33,415 nt of DNA from Candidatus Omnitrophota bacterium (GCA_028710685.1 JAQTTQ010000002.1:1-33415), one strand, 5' to 3'. Counted from the first letter of the stretch, positions 9,177 to 18,924 are shown. The notes: generated by a model not told the origin, from the sequence alone. Translations and numbers: made by a program.

Positions 9177-10199
9177 ATGAAGGATTCAGAGCATAAGCGA
9201 GTTTTGATTTTTAATGTTAACTGGTTAGGGGATGTTTTGTTTTCTACCGCCGCAATCAGGAATATCCGGCGTAATTTCCCGCATAGCTTTATCTCCTGTA
9301 TCGTACCCAGCAGGTGTTACCCTATATTAAAGGGTAACCCTAATTTAGACGAGATTCTTATCTTTGATGAGAAGGACCGGCATAAGGGCATATTCCAGCG
9401 TTTTGAATTTGTCCGGGCTTTAAGGGTAAGGGAGTTTGATATTGTTTTTCTTTTGCATCGTTCCTTCAGCCGGGCGCTTATATGCCGGTTAGCCGGTATC
9501 CCCGAAAGAATTGGCCATTACACCAGGAAAAGAGGATTTTTATTGACCAAAAAAATTATCCCTCCGCATAGGGATTCTCTCCACCGTATAGATTATTACC
9601 TGGATATTATTGAAAGGTCAGGATTTAAGGTTGAAGACAGATATACGGAATTCTTTTATAGCGATAGCGATGAAAAGTATGTACGGGAATATTTAAAGGC
9701 CAATCTGGCGCAAGAAAATGATTTTATAGTAGCTATAAATCCGGGCGGTAACTGGCTCTCTAAGCGCTGGCCTAAAGAGCTTTGGTCGCAGGTATGCGAT
9801 AGGCTGGTAGAAGAATTTGGGGCAAAGATTGTCATAACCGGATGCCATAATGACTTATCCCTGGCAGGGCAGATTAAAGAGAAGATGAAATCTAAGCCTA
9901 TAATTGCCTGCGGAATATTCAATATAAAACAACTTGCTGCCTTGTCTAAGCAGGTCAGTATTTTTATTACCGCTGATACCGGGCCTCTTCATATCGCAAA
10001 TAGCGTAGGGGCGAAAAAGATAATTGCTATTTTCGGTCCGACCTCCCCCCAAATTACCGGTCCCTACCCCTTAAAAAACGTGGTAATATTACAAAAGGAT
10101 GTAGGGTGCAAGGTTCCATGCTACGAATTGAAGTGCAGGGATAACCGCTGCATGAAGGCGATTACTCCGGATGATGTAGTCAGGGCTGCAGTTTCCTAG
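9177..10199 (+). CDS. GT9 family heptosyltransferase (WaaF-like)
   Basis: VLIFNVNWLGDVLFSTAAIRNIRRNFP, NPGGNWLSKRWPKELW, TADTGPLHIANSVGAKKIIAIFGPTSP, C-terminal CKVPCYELKCRDNRCM. Confidence 0.93.
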   Translation: MKDSEHKRVLIFNVNWLGDVLFSTAAIRNIRRNFPHSFISCIVPSRCYPILKGNPNLDEILIFDEKDRHKGIFQRFEFVRALRVREFDIVFLLHRSFSRALICRLAGIPERIGHYTRKRGFLLTKKIIPPHRDSLHRIDYYLDIIERSGFKVEDRYTEFFYSDSDEKYVREYLKANLAQENDFIVAINPGGNWLSKRWPKELWSQVCDRLVEEFGAKIVITGCHNDLSLAGQIKEKMKSKPIIACGIFNIKQLAALSKQVSIFITADTGPLHIANSVGAKKIIAIFGPTSPQITGPYPLKNVVILQKDVGCKVPCYELKCRDNRCMKAITPDDVVRAAVS

Positions 10200-10205
10200 A
10201 ATATT

Positions 10206-12230
10206 ATGGCAGAAAAGATCCTTTTTATCACCTTAAACAATATCGGCGATTGCATTCTTGCCTTGCCGGTTTTAGACGCCCTCAGGGGTATTTTTCCTAA
10301 AGGCCATATCAGCGTTCTAAGCAGCAAAAGGGCTCAGGATTTATTTTTGGGTAATCCTGCCGTGGATAAGTTTATTCTTTATGACAAGCGTATAAGGATA
10401 AGAGAGAAACTACGTTTATTCCGTAGTTTAAATAAAGAAAACTTTGATCTGGTAGTAGATTTGCGTAATTCTTTAATGGGGTTTATTTTTAAGGTTAAGG
10501 TATTTTCAATGCCTTTTCTAAGGATCCCCGGGTCTATAAGGCACATGAGGGATAGGCATCTATGTCAGTTAAGGCGCCAAGGCGCCATTCCTTCGGCAGA
10601 GAGATATTTTTGTACAAGTTTTGATGATGGGAAATACATAGAGTCTTTATTGGTTGACGCCGGAATAAATAGCGGGGATAACTATATTGTTATATCCGCC
10701 GGATCGCTCAGCCAGGCTAAGAGATGGCCCAAGGAAAGATTTGCCGAATTAGCCGCCAGGCTTATAAAGGAATTTAAGGTTAAGATTATACTGGTAGGAG
10801 AAAAAACAGACCAGCCTCTAAACCAGCATATTAACAGTTTCTTAAGCGGAGTTTGTTTAGATTTAAGCGGAAAAACTAACCTGAGGGAGCTGGCCTATTT
10901 ATTAAAAAAGGCCAGGTTAGTAGTCAGTAACGATAGCGCGGTTATGCATATGGCCAGTTATCTGGATGTTCCGACAGTGGCTATTTTCGGCAAGAGCGAT
11001 GACACTAAATACGGGCCCTGGTCTAGGGATAAAGTATTGGTAAAGAAAGAAATCTTCTGCCGTCCCTGCCAAAAAGCGCAATGCCTCTATGGCAACCTTA
11101 GATGTCTATCCCTGGTAAAGGTGGAAGATGTTTTAAGGGCGGTAAGAAAAATTCTTCTTCCTGAAGAAGGCCGGGAATTAGGCCCTGCCTTGCCGCGTGA
11201 GTATAAAAGAATATTAGTTGTGCGTACGGACAGGATCGGGGATGTACTTTTGTCTACCCCGGTCATTAAAGTTTTGCGGGATAATTATCCGCATGCCTTT
11301 ATTGCGGTGATGGTTTCTCCCTATTCTAAAGAGATTGTGGATGAAAACCCTTATCTTGATGAGGTGGTGCTTTATGATAAAGACGCCAAGGAAAAGGGGT
11401 GGTTTTCCTCTATTAAGTTTGCACGGAAATTAAGTAGAAGTAAGTTTGATTTGGCAATAATCCTGCATCCGACTAACCGGGTGCATTTGATAGCGTATTT
11501 AGCCGGTATCCCCAAAAGGATAGGCTACGACAGAAAGATGGGTTTTCTTTTAACCGATAAATTCAGCCACAAAAAGCAGCTGGGCCAGAAACATGAATTA
11601 GAATATAACCTGGATTTATTGAAGGATTTAGGGTTAAAGATAAATGACAAGAGCCTTTTTATGCCCATAAGGCCTGCGTCTGAAGAGTGGGCAGCGGATT
11701 TTCTTAAATTGCAGGGGATTAAAGAAATCGACAGGCTGCTGCTCATTAATCCTGCGGCAAGCTGCCCTTCAAAGATATGGCCTGCAAATCGTTTTGCGGA
11801 AGCAGCGGATAGGCTGGTTAAAAGATACGGACTAAAGGTTATAATCGTATGCGGCCCTAAGGATATTCTTATCGCTGAGAATGTCCTCGCTCAGATGAAG
11901 GCCCCTGCTTATTCCTTAGCAGGTAAGGTTTCGCTCTCTCAGCTGGCCAGCCTGTTGAAAAGATCCGTTTTATTTATTTCGAATGACTCCGGGCCTGTCC
12001 ATATCGCTTCGGCCTTAGGGGTTGCGGTAATCTCTATTTTCGGCAGAAAGCAGAGCGGCTTAAGCCCCAGGCGTTGGGGCCCGGTAGGGCTTAGGGATAA
12101 GGTATTGCATAAAGATGTAGGTTGCCTTGACTGCTTGGCACATAATTGCAAAAAGGATTTTGCCTGCCTTAAGGCAATTACCGTAGAAGATGTATTGGAG
12201 GCTGCGGATACCTTATTGAAGGTTTTTTGA
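10206..12230 (+). CDS. Tandem GT9-GT9 heptosyltransferase-like fusion
   Basis: Two complete GT9 domains: ILFITLNNIGDCILALPVLDALR...SNDSAVMHMASYLDVPTVAIFGKSD, then ILVVRTDRIGDVLLSTPVIKVLRDNYP...SNDSGPVHIASALGVAVISIFG. Confidence 0.93.
   Translation: MAEKILFITLNNIGDCILALPVLDALRGIFPKGHISVLSSKRAQDLFLGNPAVDKFILYDKRIRIREKLRLFRSLNKENFDLVVDLRNSLMGFIFKVKVFSMPFLRIPGSIRHMRDRHLCQLRRQGAIPSAERYFCTSFDDGKYIESLLVDAGINSGDNYIVISAGSLSQAKRWPKERFAELAARLIKEFKVKIILVGEKTDQPLNQHINSFLSGVCLDLSGKTNLRELAYLLKKARLVVSNDSAVMHMASYLDVPTVAIFGKSDDTKYGPWSRDKVLVKKEIFCRPCQKAQCLYGNLRCLSLVKVEDVLRAVRKILLPEEGRELGPALPREYKRILVVRTDRIGDVLLSTPVIKVLRDNYPHAFIAVMVSPYSKEIVDENPYLDEVVLYDKDAKEKGWFSSIKFARKLSRSKFDLAIILHPTNRVHLIAYLAGIPKRIGYDRKMGFLLTDKFSHKKQLGQKHELEYNLDLLKDLGLKINDKSLFMPIRPASEEWAADFLKLQGIKEIDRLLLINPAASCPSKIWPANRFAEAADRLVKRYGLKVIIVCGPKDILIAENVLAQMKAPAYSLAGKVSLSQLASLLKRSVLFISNDSGPVHIASALGVAVISIFGRKQSGLSPRRWGPVGLRDKVLHKDVGCLDCLAHNCKKDFACLKAITVEDVLEAADTLLKVF
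12210..12228 (+). terminator. Candidate weak intrinsic terminator overlapping the GT9-GT9 stop codon
   Basis: ACCTT-ATTG-AAGGT followed by TTTTT (12210-12228). Confidence 0.35.
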
Positions 12231-12241
12231 CCTTTTTATAG

Positions 12242-12269
12242 TTGATTTAGTTCGGAATTATGCTAAAAT
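12242..12269 (+). promoter_or_regulatory. Candidate sigma70 promoter with extended -10
   Basis: TTGATT (12242-12247), 16-nt spacer, TGC-TAAAAT (12261-12269), in the 89-nt gap upstream of the rfaE1-like gene. Confidence 0.55.
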
Positions 12270-12319
12270 TATTAGTTCAAAGTAGCTTAAGGCGATTTAA
12301 ATAAAATTTCCCGTAAAAT

Positions 12320-13333
12320 ATGAAAAGGCTTAAGGATATAGTAAAAAAGTTTAAGCGCGCGCGTATTTTAGTTATCGGCGACTTAATTTTAGATGAATAT
12401 ATCTGGGGTAAGGTTGAAAGAATTTCCCCGGAGGCCCCGGTTCCGGTAGTATGGGCAAATAAAGAGACCCATGTCCCCGGCGGGGCGGCTAATGTGGCAA
12501 ATAACATCAGCTCCTATGGGGCCTGTGCTTCTGTGGCCGGAGTTATCGGAGAAGACAAAAATGCAGGCATCCTAAAGGGGGCATTAAAAAAAGCAAATAT
12601 AGATACAAAAGGAGTTTTTACTTCTTTGGGCAGGTGTACAACGGTAAAAACCCGTATTATCTGTGGGCATCAGCAGATAGTGAGGGTTGATTGGGAGCAT
12701 ACCGAAACCTTGCCAAAGGAGACAATTCGCAAGATTTTTAGTTTTATCAAGAGGAATATTAATAACTTTGATGCTATTATCATAGAGGATTACGGTAAGG
12801 GGGTCATTAATCCCCAGCTTCTCGAGGGCTTAATTCTTCTTGCCCAGACGCATAAGAAAATAATTCTGGTTGACCCTAAGGAGGACCATTTCCAGTATTA
12901 CCGCGGGGTTACCTCTATTACCCCTAACCGCAAGGAATTAGAGAATGCCGTAAGAAACCTGAAAATTAAAGATAGGAACAATAAATTAAATCTGGAGAGC
13001 GACAAACTTTTTTCTGATTCCGATGTTGAGGCAGCCGGTAAGCAGATATTGGAATATCTGGGGCTTGATTCTTTGCTGGTGACTTTAGGGGAACAGGGGA
13101 TTAAGCTATTTGAAAATAAAGGCAGGATAACAAACATACCTACGGTCGCCCAGGAGGTTTTTGATGTTTCCGGCGCGGGAGATACGGTGATTGCCACTTT
13201 TGCCTTGAGCCTGGCTGTGGGTGCCAGCAAAATAGAAGCGGCTCATATTGCCAATTATGCCGCCGGTATAGTTGTCGGTAAAATAGGCACGGCTACTTTA
13301 ACTTTAGATGAGTTGATAGGGGGGTTGGGTTAA
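12320..13333 (+). CDS. rfaE1: D-glycero-beta-D-manno-heptose-7-phosphate kinase (kinase domain only, PfkB family)
   Basis: ILVIGDLILDEYIWGKVERISPEAPVPVV, HVPGGAANVANNISSYGA, DVSGAGDTVIATFALSL. No adenylyltransferase domain is attached. Confidence 0.9.
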   Translation: MKRLKDIVKKFKRARILVIGDLILDEYIWGKVERISPEAPVPVVWANKETHVPGGAANVANNISSYGACASVAGVIGEDKNAGILKGALKKANIDTKGVFTSLGRCTTVKTRIICGHQQIVRVDWEHTETLPKETIRKIFSFIKRNINNFDAIIIEDYGKGVINPQLLEGLILLAQTHKKIILVDPKEDHFQYYRGVTSITPNRKELENAVRNLKIKDRNNKLNLESDKLFSDSDVEAAGKQILEYLGLDSLLVTLGEQGIKLFENKGRITNIPTVAQEVFDVSGAGDTVIATFALSLAVGASKIEAAHIANYAAGIVVGKIGTATLTLDELIGGLG

Positions 13334-14076
13334 TGATGGATGTGATAGGGGTTATACCGGCAAGATATTCTTCGACCCGTTTTCACGGTAAGGTCCTGGC
13401 GGATATAATGGGCAAACCCATGATTCAGCACGTCTGGGAGAGGGTTAAGCAGGCAAGGATGCTGGATGATGTTATCGTTGCCTGCGATCATGAGGAAGTC
13501 GCCGAGATTGCTCAAGGGTTCGGCGCAAAGACCGTAATGACTTCTAAGTCGCATGTTTGCGGTACCGATAGAATTGCCGAGGTAATTAATCCTTTGGACG
13601 TAAGGGTAGTGGTTAATATCCAGGCAGATGAGCCCTTAATTCATCCGACTATGATTGATAGCGTTGCCCGCGCTTTGCTCGAAGATGATTCTGTCTCCAT
13701 GGCAACAATTATGAAAAGGATAGATGATCCGGGTTTAATAAACGATCCTAATGTTGTAAAGGTGGTAACAGATAAAAATAATTTTGCTTTATATTTTTCA
13801 CGTAGCGTTATTCCTTATGCGGCAGCTAATGCGGATATAAAGGGGCCTCAATATTTTAAGCATATCGGGCTTTACGGCTACACCAAGGATTTCCTTTTTA
13901 TTTATAAAAACCTTTCGGTTTCAAGCTTGGAGAGAAGCGAGAAGCTGGAGCAGCTAAGGGTGCTGGAGGAGGGGTTTAAGATTAAGGTTATTGAGACAAG
14001 GTTTGATACTATCGGCATAGATACCCCTGATGACTTGATCAAGGTTGAGGAGTATCTTAAGAAAGAGGCGATATGA
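13333..14076 (+). CDS. kdsB: 3-deoxy-manno-octulosonate cytidylyltransferase
   Basis: VIGVIPARYSSTRFHGKVLADIMGKPMIQHVWERV, NIQADEPLI, ALYFSRSVIPY, IGLYGYTKDFL. Confidence 0.97.
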   Translation: MMDVIGVIPARYSSTRFHGKVLADIMGKPMIQHVWERVKQARMLDDVIVACDHEEVAEIAQGFGAKTVMTSKSHVCGTDRIAEVINPLDVRVVVNIQADEPLIHPTMIDSVARALLEDDSVSMATIMKRIDDPGLINDPNVVKVVTDKNNFALYFSRSVIPYAAANADIKGPQYFKHIGLYGYTKDFLFIYKNLSVSSLERSEKLEQLRVLEEGFKIKVIETRFDTIGIDTPDDLIKVEEYLKKEAI

Positions 14077-14903
14077 TGCGGCAGGTGAGCCTGGGGAATA
14101 TTAAGATCGGCGATAGAAGTAAATTAATTCTTATTGCCGGGCCATGCGTGATTGAGTCAGAGGGATCCTGTTTGAATATCGCCAAGAGGATTAAGGATAT
14201 CACCTCAGGCTTAGGCGTTCCGTTTATATTCAAGTCGAGTTTTGATAAGGCTAACCGGCTCTCCTTAGAGTCTTTCAGGGGGCCGGGCATAAAAAAAGGG
14301 CTGGATATATTAAGTAATATTAAGAAAAAAGTAAAGGTGCCGATACTAAGTGACGTGCATTGCGCAAAGGATATTGCGCAGGCGGCAAAGGTTCTGGATA
14401 TTATCCAGATACCCGCTTTCTTAAGCCGTCAAACCGATATTGTTGTTTCTGCAGCTAAGACCGGTAAGATAGTAAATATAAAAAAGGGGCAGTTTTTAGC
14501 GCCTTGGGATATTCTTCCGATAATTAAGAAAATAGAGTCTACGGGGAATAGGAATATTATTATTACGGAGCGCGGGGTATCTTTCGGATATAACAATTTG
14601 GTTACTGACTTTAGGGCTTTAGAAATCATGCGTCAATTAGGCTATCCGGTGATTTATGATGCTACCCATAGTATCCAGATACCTGGAGGCAAGGGTAGTT
14701 GTTCTTCGGGGCAGCGTCAGTTCGTAGAGGGTTTATCCCGGGCAGCAGTTGCCTTTGGTTGCGACGGGTTGTTTCTGGAGGTTCATCCTGATCCGGATAA
14801 GGCGCTTTGCGACGGATCGAATATGATTGACCTTAAGGGGCTAGAAAAGCTGCTTAAGCAGGTAATTAAGATAAGGCGTTCTTTAGGAGAAGGGGAGAGT
14901 TGA
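14073..14903 (+). CDS. kdsA: 3-deoxy-8-phosphooctulonate synthase
   Basis: LILIAGPCVIESEG, FKSSFDKANRLS, FRGPGIKKGL, DATHSIQIPGG, FLEVHPDPDKALCDGSNM. ATGA overlap with kdsB. Confidence 0.97.
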   Translation: MMRQVSLGNIKIGDRSKLILIAGPCVIESEGSCLNIAKRIKDITSGLGVPFIFKSSFDKANRLSLESFRGPGIKKGLDILSNIKKKVKVPILSDVHCAKDIAQAAKVLDIIQIPAFLSRQTDIVVSAAKTGKIVNIKKGQFLAPWDILPIIKKIESTGNRNIIITERGVSFGYNNLVTDFRALEIMRQLGYPVIYDATHSIQIPGGKGSCSSGQRQFVEGLSRAAVAFGCDGLFLEVHPDPDKALCDGSNMIDLKGLEKLLKQVIKIRRSLGEGES

Positions 14904-15872
14904 GTGAAGATAAATATTTTAAAGAGAGGCAGAGAGGTCTTGGAGATCGAGGCCTCGGCTATAAGGGACCTTAAGGGACGTATCAATCACAATTTTAAGC
15001 AGGCCGTAAACCTAATTTTAAAGACTAAGGGCAGGGTTGTTGTAAGCGGTATGGGAAAAACCGGGATTATTGCCCAGAAGTTTTCTGCGACCTTGGCTTC
15101 AACCGGTACTCCCAGTTTGTTTTTGCACACTGCCGAGGCTATACACGGAGATTTAGGCAAGGTTACTTCTTTAGATGTGGTGGTTATTCTTTCTAATAGC
15201 GGATCAACCGAGGAGATGAGGAAGCTGCTGCCTCTTTTAAAAAAGATAGGCTGTAAGGTAATTGCCCTCACCGGCAACACTAAGTCGATTTTGGGTAAAT
15301 ACAGCGATGTAGTCTTAGACGTATCGGTAAAAAAAGAGGCCTGTCCATTAGGTTTAGCGCCCACCGCTTCTACTACGGCATCTTTGGCAATGAGCGATGC
15401 CCTAGCAGTATGCTTGCTGGAATTAAAAGGTTTTAAGGAGAAGGATTTTGCTTTTTTCCATCCCGGAGGGGCATTAGGGAGGCGTTTACTTTTAAGTGTC
15501 TCGGATATTATGCGTACCGGTAGGAATAATCCGATAGTGAAGGAAAATGAAAAAGTTTCCGCTGTGCTGCTTAAAATTACTCAGGCCCGCGCCGGCTCGG
15601 CTACGGTAGTAGATAAGTCCGGTAAATTAACGGGGATATTTACAGACGGGGATTTGCGCCGTAATCTCAAAACAGATGCACGGATGCCTTTTCGTGATAT
15701 AAGGGAAGTAATGACTAAGAATCCTTCGGTAATAACCGAGGATATGCTGGCAGCTGAGGCAATGCGTATTTTACAGGATAAGCGTATTGATGAATTGCCG
15801 GTAGTTGATGGAAAGAGGCGCCCGGTGGGGTTATTGGATGTCCAGGACTTACTTAAGGCGGGCTTAGTTTAA
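14904..15872 (+). CDS. kdsD: Arabinose-5-phosphate isomerase (SIS plus two CBS domains)
   Basis: VVVSGMGKTGIIAQKFSATLASTGTPSLFLHTAEAIHGDLG, ILSNSGSTEE, AFFHPGGALGRRLL, CBS repeats at C-terminus. GTG start directly after the kdsA stop. Confidence 0.95.
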   Translation: MKINILKRGREVLEIEASAIRDLKGRINHNFKQAVNLILKTKGRVVVSGMGKTGIIAQKFSATLASTGTPSLFLHTAEAIHGDLGKVTSLDVVVILSNSGSTEEMRKLLPLLKKIGCKVIALTGNTKSILGKYSDVVLDVSVKKEACPLGLAPTASTTASLAMSDALAVCLLELKGFKEKDFAFFHPGGALGRRLLLSVSDIMRTGRNNPIVKENEKVSAVLLKITQARAGSATVVDKSGKLTGIFTDGDLRRNLKTDARMPFRDIREVMTKNPSVITEDMLAAEAMRILQDKRIDELPVVDGKRRPVGLLDVQDLLKAGLV

Positions 15873-15881
15873 CTATTCTAT

Positions 15882-16415
15882 ATGGAAGACGATAAGAAAA
15901 TAATAGAACTGGCGAGTAAGATAAAATTGCTCCTCTTGGATGTAGACGGGGTGCTTACTGACGGGCGCATCATTTATGATTCCCGGGGCAGGGATTCTAA
16001 GTTTTTCGATGTTCACGACGGCCTGGGAGTATATCTCTTGAGCAGGGTAGGGATAAAGACCGTTCTTATTACTGCTAAAAACTCCGCTACCATTAAGCCT
16101 CGGGCAAGGGATATGCGCGTGGCAGAGGTCTTTGGCGATGTCTCTCCTAAAAGCGCTATATTAGGCAAGCTTCTTAAGAAGTATAACGTTAGTGAAAAAG
16201 AGGTTTGCTTTGTTGGGGATGATCTGGTGGACTTAGGTTTAATGAAACTGGTTGGGTTTGGCGTTGCTGTGGCTAATGCCTGCCCGGAGATAAAAAATAC
16301 GGCTGCTTGTATAACCGTAAAACACGGAGGCCGGGGAGCAGTAAGAGAGATAGCGGAATTGATTCTTAAATCCCAGGGGAAGTGGGATGCTATTATAAAG
16401 AATTATGAATTATAA
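15882..16415 (+). CDS. kdsC: 3-deoxy-manno-octulosonate-8-phosphatase (HAD family)
   Basis: LLLLDVDGVLTDGRIIYDSRGRDSKFFDVHDGLGV, FVGDDLVDLGLMKLVGFGVAVANA. Confidence 0.95.
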   Translation: MEDDKKIIELASKIKLLLLDVDGVLTDGRIIYDSRGRDSKFFDVHDGLGVYLLSRVGIKTVLITAKNSATIKPRARDMRVAEVFGDVSPKSAILGKLLKKYNVSEKEVCFVGDDLVDLGLMKLVGFGVAVANACPEIKNTAACITVKHGGRGAVREIAELILKSQGKWDAIIKNYEL

Positions 16416-17301
16416 AGGAATATATATAGTTTTATTTTTGTTCTTCTCGCTTGCTTCTCCTGTTTTCGCGAATGTTCTCCCTGACCAAGCCGCACAGCAG
16501 ATAAGCGATTTCTCCTTAGTGGGTTATGAGGAAAAAGGCAAAAAGAGCTGGGATATATCCGGGCGTTCCGCAGATATTTTTACAGAGGTGGTTAAATTAA
16601 AGGATGTAAACGGGAATTTATACGGCAAGGATGAGGATGTCAATCTTACCGCTAAAAAAGGTGATTTTAATAAGGAAGACGGCAAGGTTTCCTTAAGAGA
16701 GGATGTGGTTATTACCACATCCGGCGGTGCTAAGCTTACTACCGATTCCATGGATTGGGACAGAAAGAATCAGGTGGTTACAACTAAGGACAGGGTGAAT
16801 ATAGATAAGGATAATATAAACATCGTAGGAATCGGAGCGTACGGGGAGCCGGGATTAAACAAGATGGCTTTAAATAAGGATATACGTGTTGACATTAATC
16901 CTCTCAGTCCCGAGGATAGCCTTGATGATATAGTGCTTAAGGACAGGGTTGTTATAACCTGTGATGGGTCGATGGAAGTGGATTACGGCAAGAATATTGC
17001 CTCTTTTAATATTAACGTCAGGGTGGAAAGGCCCGATATCATTATCTATAGCGATAAAATGGATATTTATTTTACAGCAGGAGATAATAGTGCTAAGTCT
17101 ATTAAGACAACCGAATCAATGGCCGGTAGCATAGACAGGATTGTGGCTAGTGGCAATGTGAGGATAGTACGCGGGGATAATGTTTCTTACAGCCAAGAGG
17201 CGGTGTACACAGCGCAGGATAAAAAGATTGTTTTGAACGGCCGCCCCAGATTAGTTTTTTATTCTACGGAAGAGTTTAAAAATGCATCTTTTGGAAATTA
17301 A
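16405..17301 (+). CDS. LPS export protein, apparent LptC-like plus LptA/OstA-like fusion
   Basis: Signal peptide, then [27 protein letters not shown] (LptC-like), then OstA-like repeats ([47 protein letters not shown]). Immediately precedes lptB. Confidence 0.8.
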   Translation: MNYKGIYIVLFLFFSLASPVFANVLPDQAAQQISDFSLVGYEEKGKKSWDISGRSADIFTEVVKLKDVNGNLYGKDEDVNLTAKKGDFNKEDGKVSLREDVVITTSGGAKLTTDSMDWDRKNQVVTTKDRVNIDKDNINIVGIGAYGEPGLNKMALNKDIRVDINPLSPEDSLDDIVLKDRVVITCDGSMEVDYGKNIASFNINVRVERPDIIIYSDKMDIYFTAGDNSAKSIKTTESMAGSIDRIVASGNVRIVRGDNVSYSQEAVYTAQDKKIVLNGRPRLVFYSTEEFKNASFGN

Positions 17302-18004
17302 AGATTTAAGTAAATCTTACGGCGAGAGAGAGGTCGTGCGCGGAGTCGATATTCTGGTTAAGCGCGGCGAGATCGTTGGTCTCCTGGGTCCTAACGGAGC
17401 CGGAAAGACTACAACCTTTTATATGATTGTAGGTATCATTCCTCCTAACCGCGGGAGGATAGTATTCGATAATTATGATATTACTAACCTTCCTATCCAT
17501 GAGCGCTGTCGTTTCGGCATAAGCTATCTTTCTCAAGAGGCCTCGATATTCAGAAAGCTTACCGTTGAAGAAAATATTCTGGCTATCCTGGAGACGCTGC
17601 CGATAGGCAGGAGCGAGAGGAAGAGAAGGTTGGATAGCCTGCTTAATGAATTAAATATAGCGCATTTAAGGAAGAATAAATCTTATACCTTATCGGGCGG
17701 GGAGAGAAGAAGGCTGGAGATCACAAGGGCCTTGGTAACTAATCCTTCCTTTATATTATTGGATGAACCCTTTTCGGGAATCGACCCAATCGTGGTGAAT
17801 GAGGCCCAGGAGATTATTAAGGAGTTAAGAGAGAAGGGCCTGGGAATCCTGCTTACGGATCATAACGTAAGGGAAACATTATCTATAACTGACCGTGCAT
17901 ACCTGATAGCTGACGGCAAGATTCTTATTTCCGGGACAGCCAATGAACTTATCAATAATACTAGGGCGCGTCAGGTTTATTTGGGAGAAAAATTCAGGAT
18001 GTAG
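17282..18004 (+). CDS. lptB: LPS export ABC transporter ATP-binding protein
   Basis: [75 protein letters not shown]. Confidence 0.97.
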   Translation: MHLLEIKDLSKSYGEREVVRGVDILVKRGEIVGLLGPNGAGKTTTFYMIVGIIPPNRGRIVFDNYDITNLPIHERCRFGISYLSQEASIFRKLTVEENILAILETLPIGRSERKRRLDSLLNELNIAHLRKNKSYTLSGGERRRLEITRALVTNPSFILLDEPFSGIDPIVVNEAQEIIKELREKGLGILLTDHNVRETLSITDRAYLIADGKILISGTANELINNTRARQVYLGEKFRM

Positions 18005-18028
18005 GTTTTTGCCTTCAGAAAGGAAAAT

Positions 18029-18907
18029 ATGAAAACGGAAGTAAAAAAAATCGATAATAACACCAGGGAGATTAACGTTGAGGTGAGCGGGGATGTAGTT
18101 AAAAATAAGTTTGAAGAAGTCTTTAAGCGAATCTCTTCAGAGGCTAAGGTGCCGGGGTTTAGGCCCGGGCATGCACCTATGGATATTCTTGAGAAGCAGT
18201 TTTCTGCCGTGGCCCACGAACAGGTCTTAAAAGAATTAATCCCGGATATTTATAACCAGGCGGTGAATAAGGAGGAGCTTGATGTTATCGAATTGCCTCA
18301 AATATCAGAGGTAAAGCTTGATAATAATAGCCTCTCTTTTAAGGCCAAGGTAGAGATAAGCCCCGATATTGATATTAAAAACTACAGGCATATCCCCGTT
18401 AATTACAAGAATGTAAGTGTTGCGGAAGATGAAGTAAAGCGCAGTATAGATTCTTTTAAAGAATCACGTAAGCTGGAGAAATTAGACGATAGTTTAGCCA
18501 GGTCATTAGGCTATCCTTCCCTGGTGGAGTTAGAAAAGGTATTAGAGAAACAGATTTTTCTTCAAAAGGAGAATAATCAGAGGCAGAAGCTTGAGAGCGA
18601 GATTATCGATAATTTACTGAAGGGTCTGGATTTTAAATTACCGCAATCTTTAGTGAAACGTCAATTAGAGGATATGCTTAGGCAGGCCAAGCTGGATTTA
18701 GCCTTAAAGGGCGTCCCTCGCGAAAAGATAGATGCGCAGGAAGGCAAGATGCGTGAAGAATTAGATCCTGAGGCAAGGAATCAGGTTAAAGTATATCTGG
18801 TTTTATCGGCAATAGCCAAGAAGGAGAATATCCCGCTTGATGACCATATGCCGCGCAAGGTTATGGAGTTTTTACTAAGGGAGGCAAATTGGAAGATAAC
18901 AGATTAG
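18029..18907 (+). CDS. tig: Trigger factor-like chaperone lacking the PPIase domain
   Basis: N-terminal ribosome-binding signature [18 protein letters not shown]-terminal domain [24 protein letters not shown]... and [25 protein letters not shown]. No FKBP-like segment between them; 292 aa. Confidence 0.9.
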   Translation: MKTEVKKIDNNTREINVEVSGDVVKNKFEEVFKRISSEAKVPGFRPGHAPMDILEKQFSAVAHEQVLKELIPDIYNQAVNKEELDVIELPQISEVKLDNNSLSFKAKVEISPDIDIKNYRHIPVNYKNVSVAEDEVKRSIDSFKESRKLEKLDDSLARSLGYPSLVELEKVLEKQIFLQKENNQRQKLESEIIDNLLKGLDFKLPQSLVKRQLEDMLRQAKLDLALKGVPREKIDAQEGKMREELDPEARNQVKVYLVLSAIAKKENIPLDDHMPRKVMEFLLREANWKITD

Positions 18908-18924
18908 TGACTAAGGAGGTGGGT

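Noticed and set aside
10573-10586. GGCGCCAAGGCGCC short direct/palindromic repeat
   Set aside because: Only 14 bp, within GT9 coding sequence (RRQGAI); too short to argue function.
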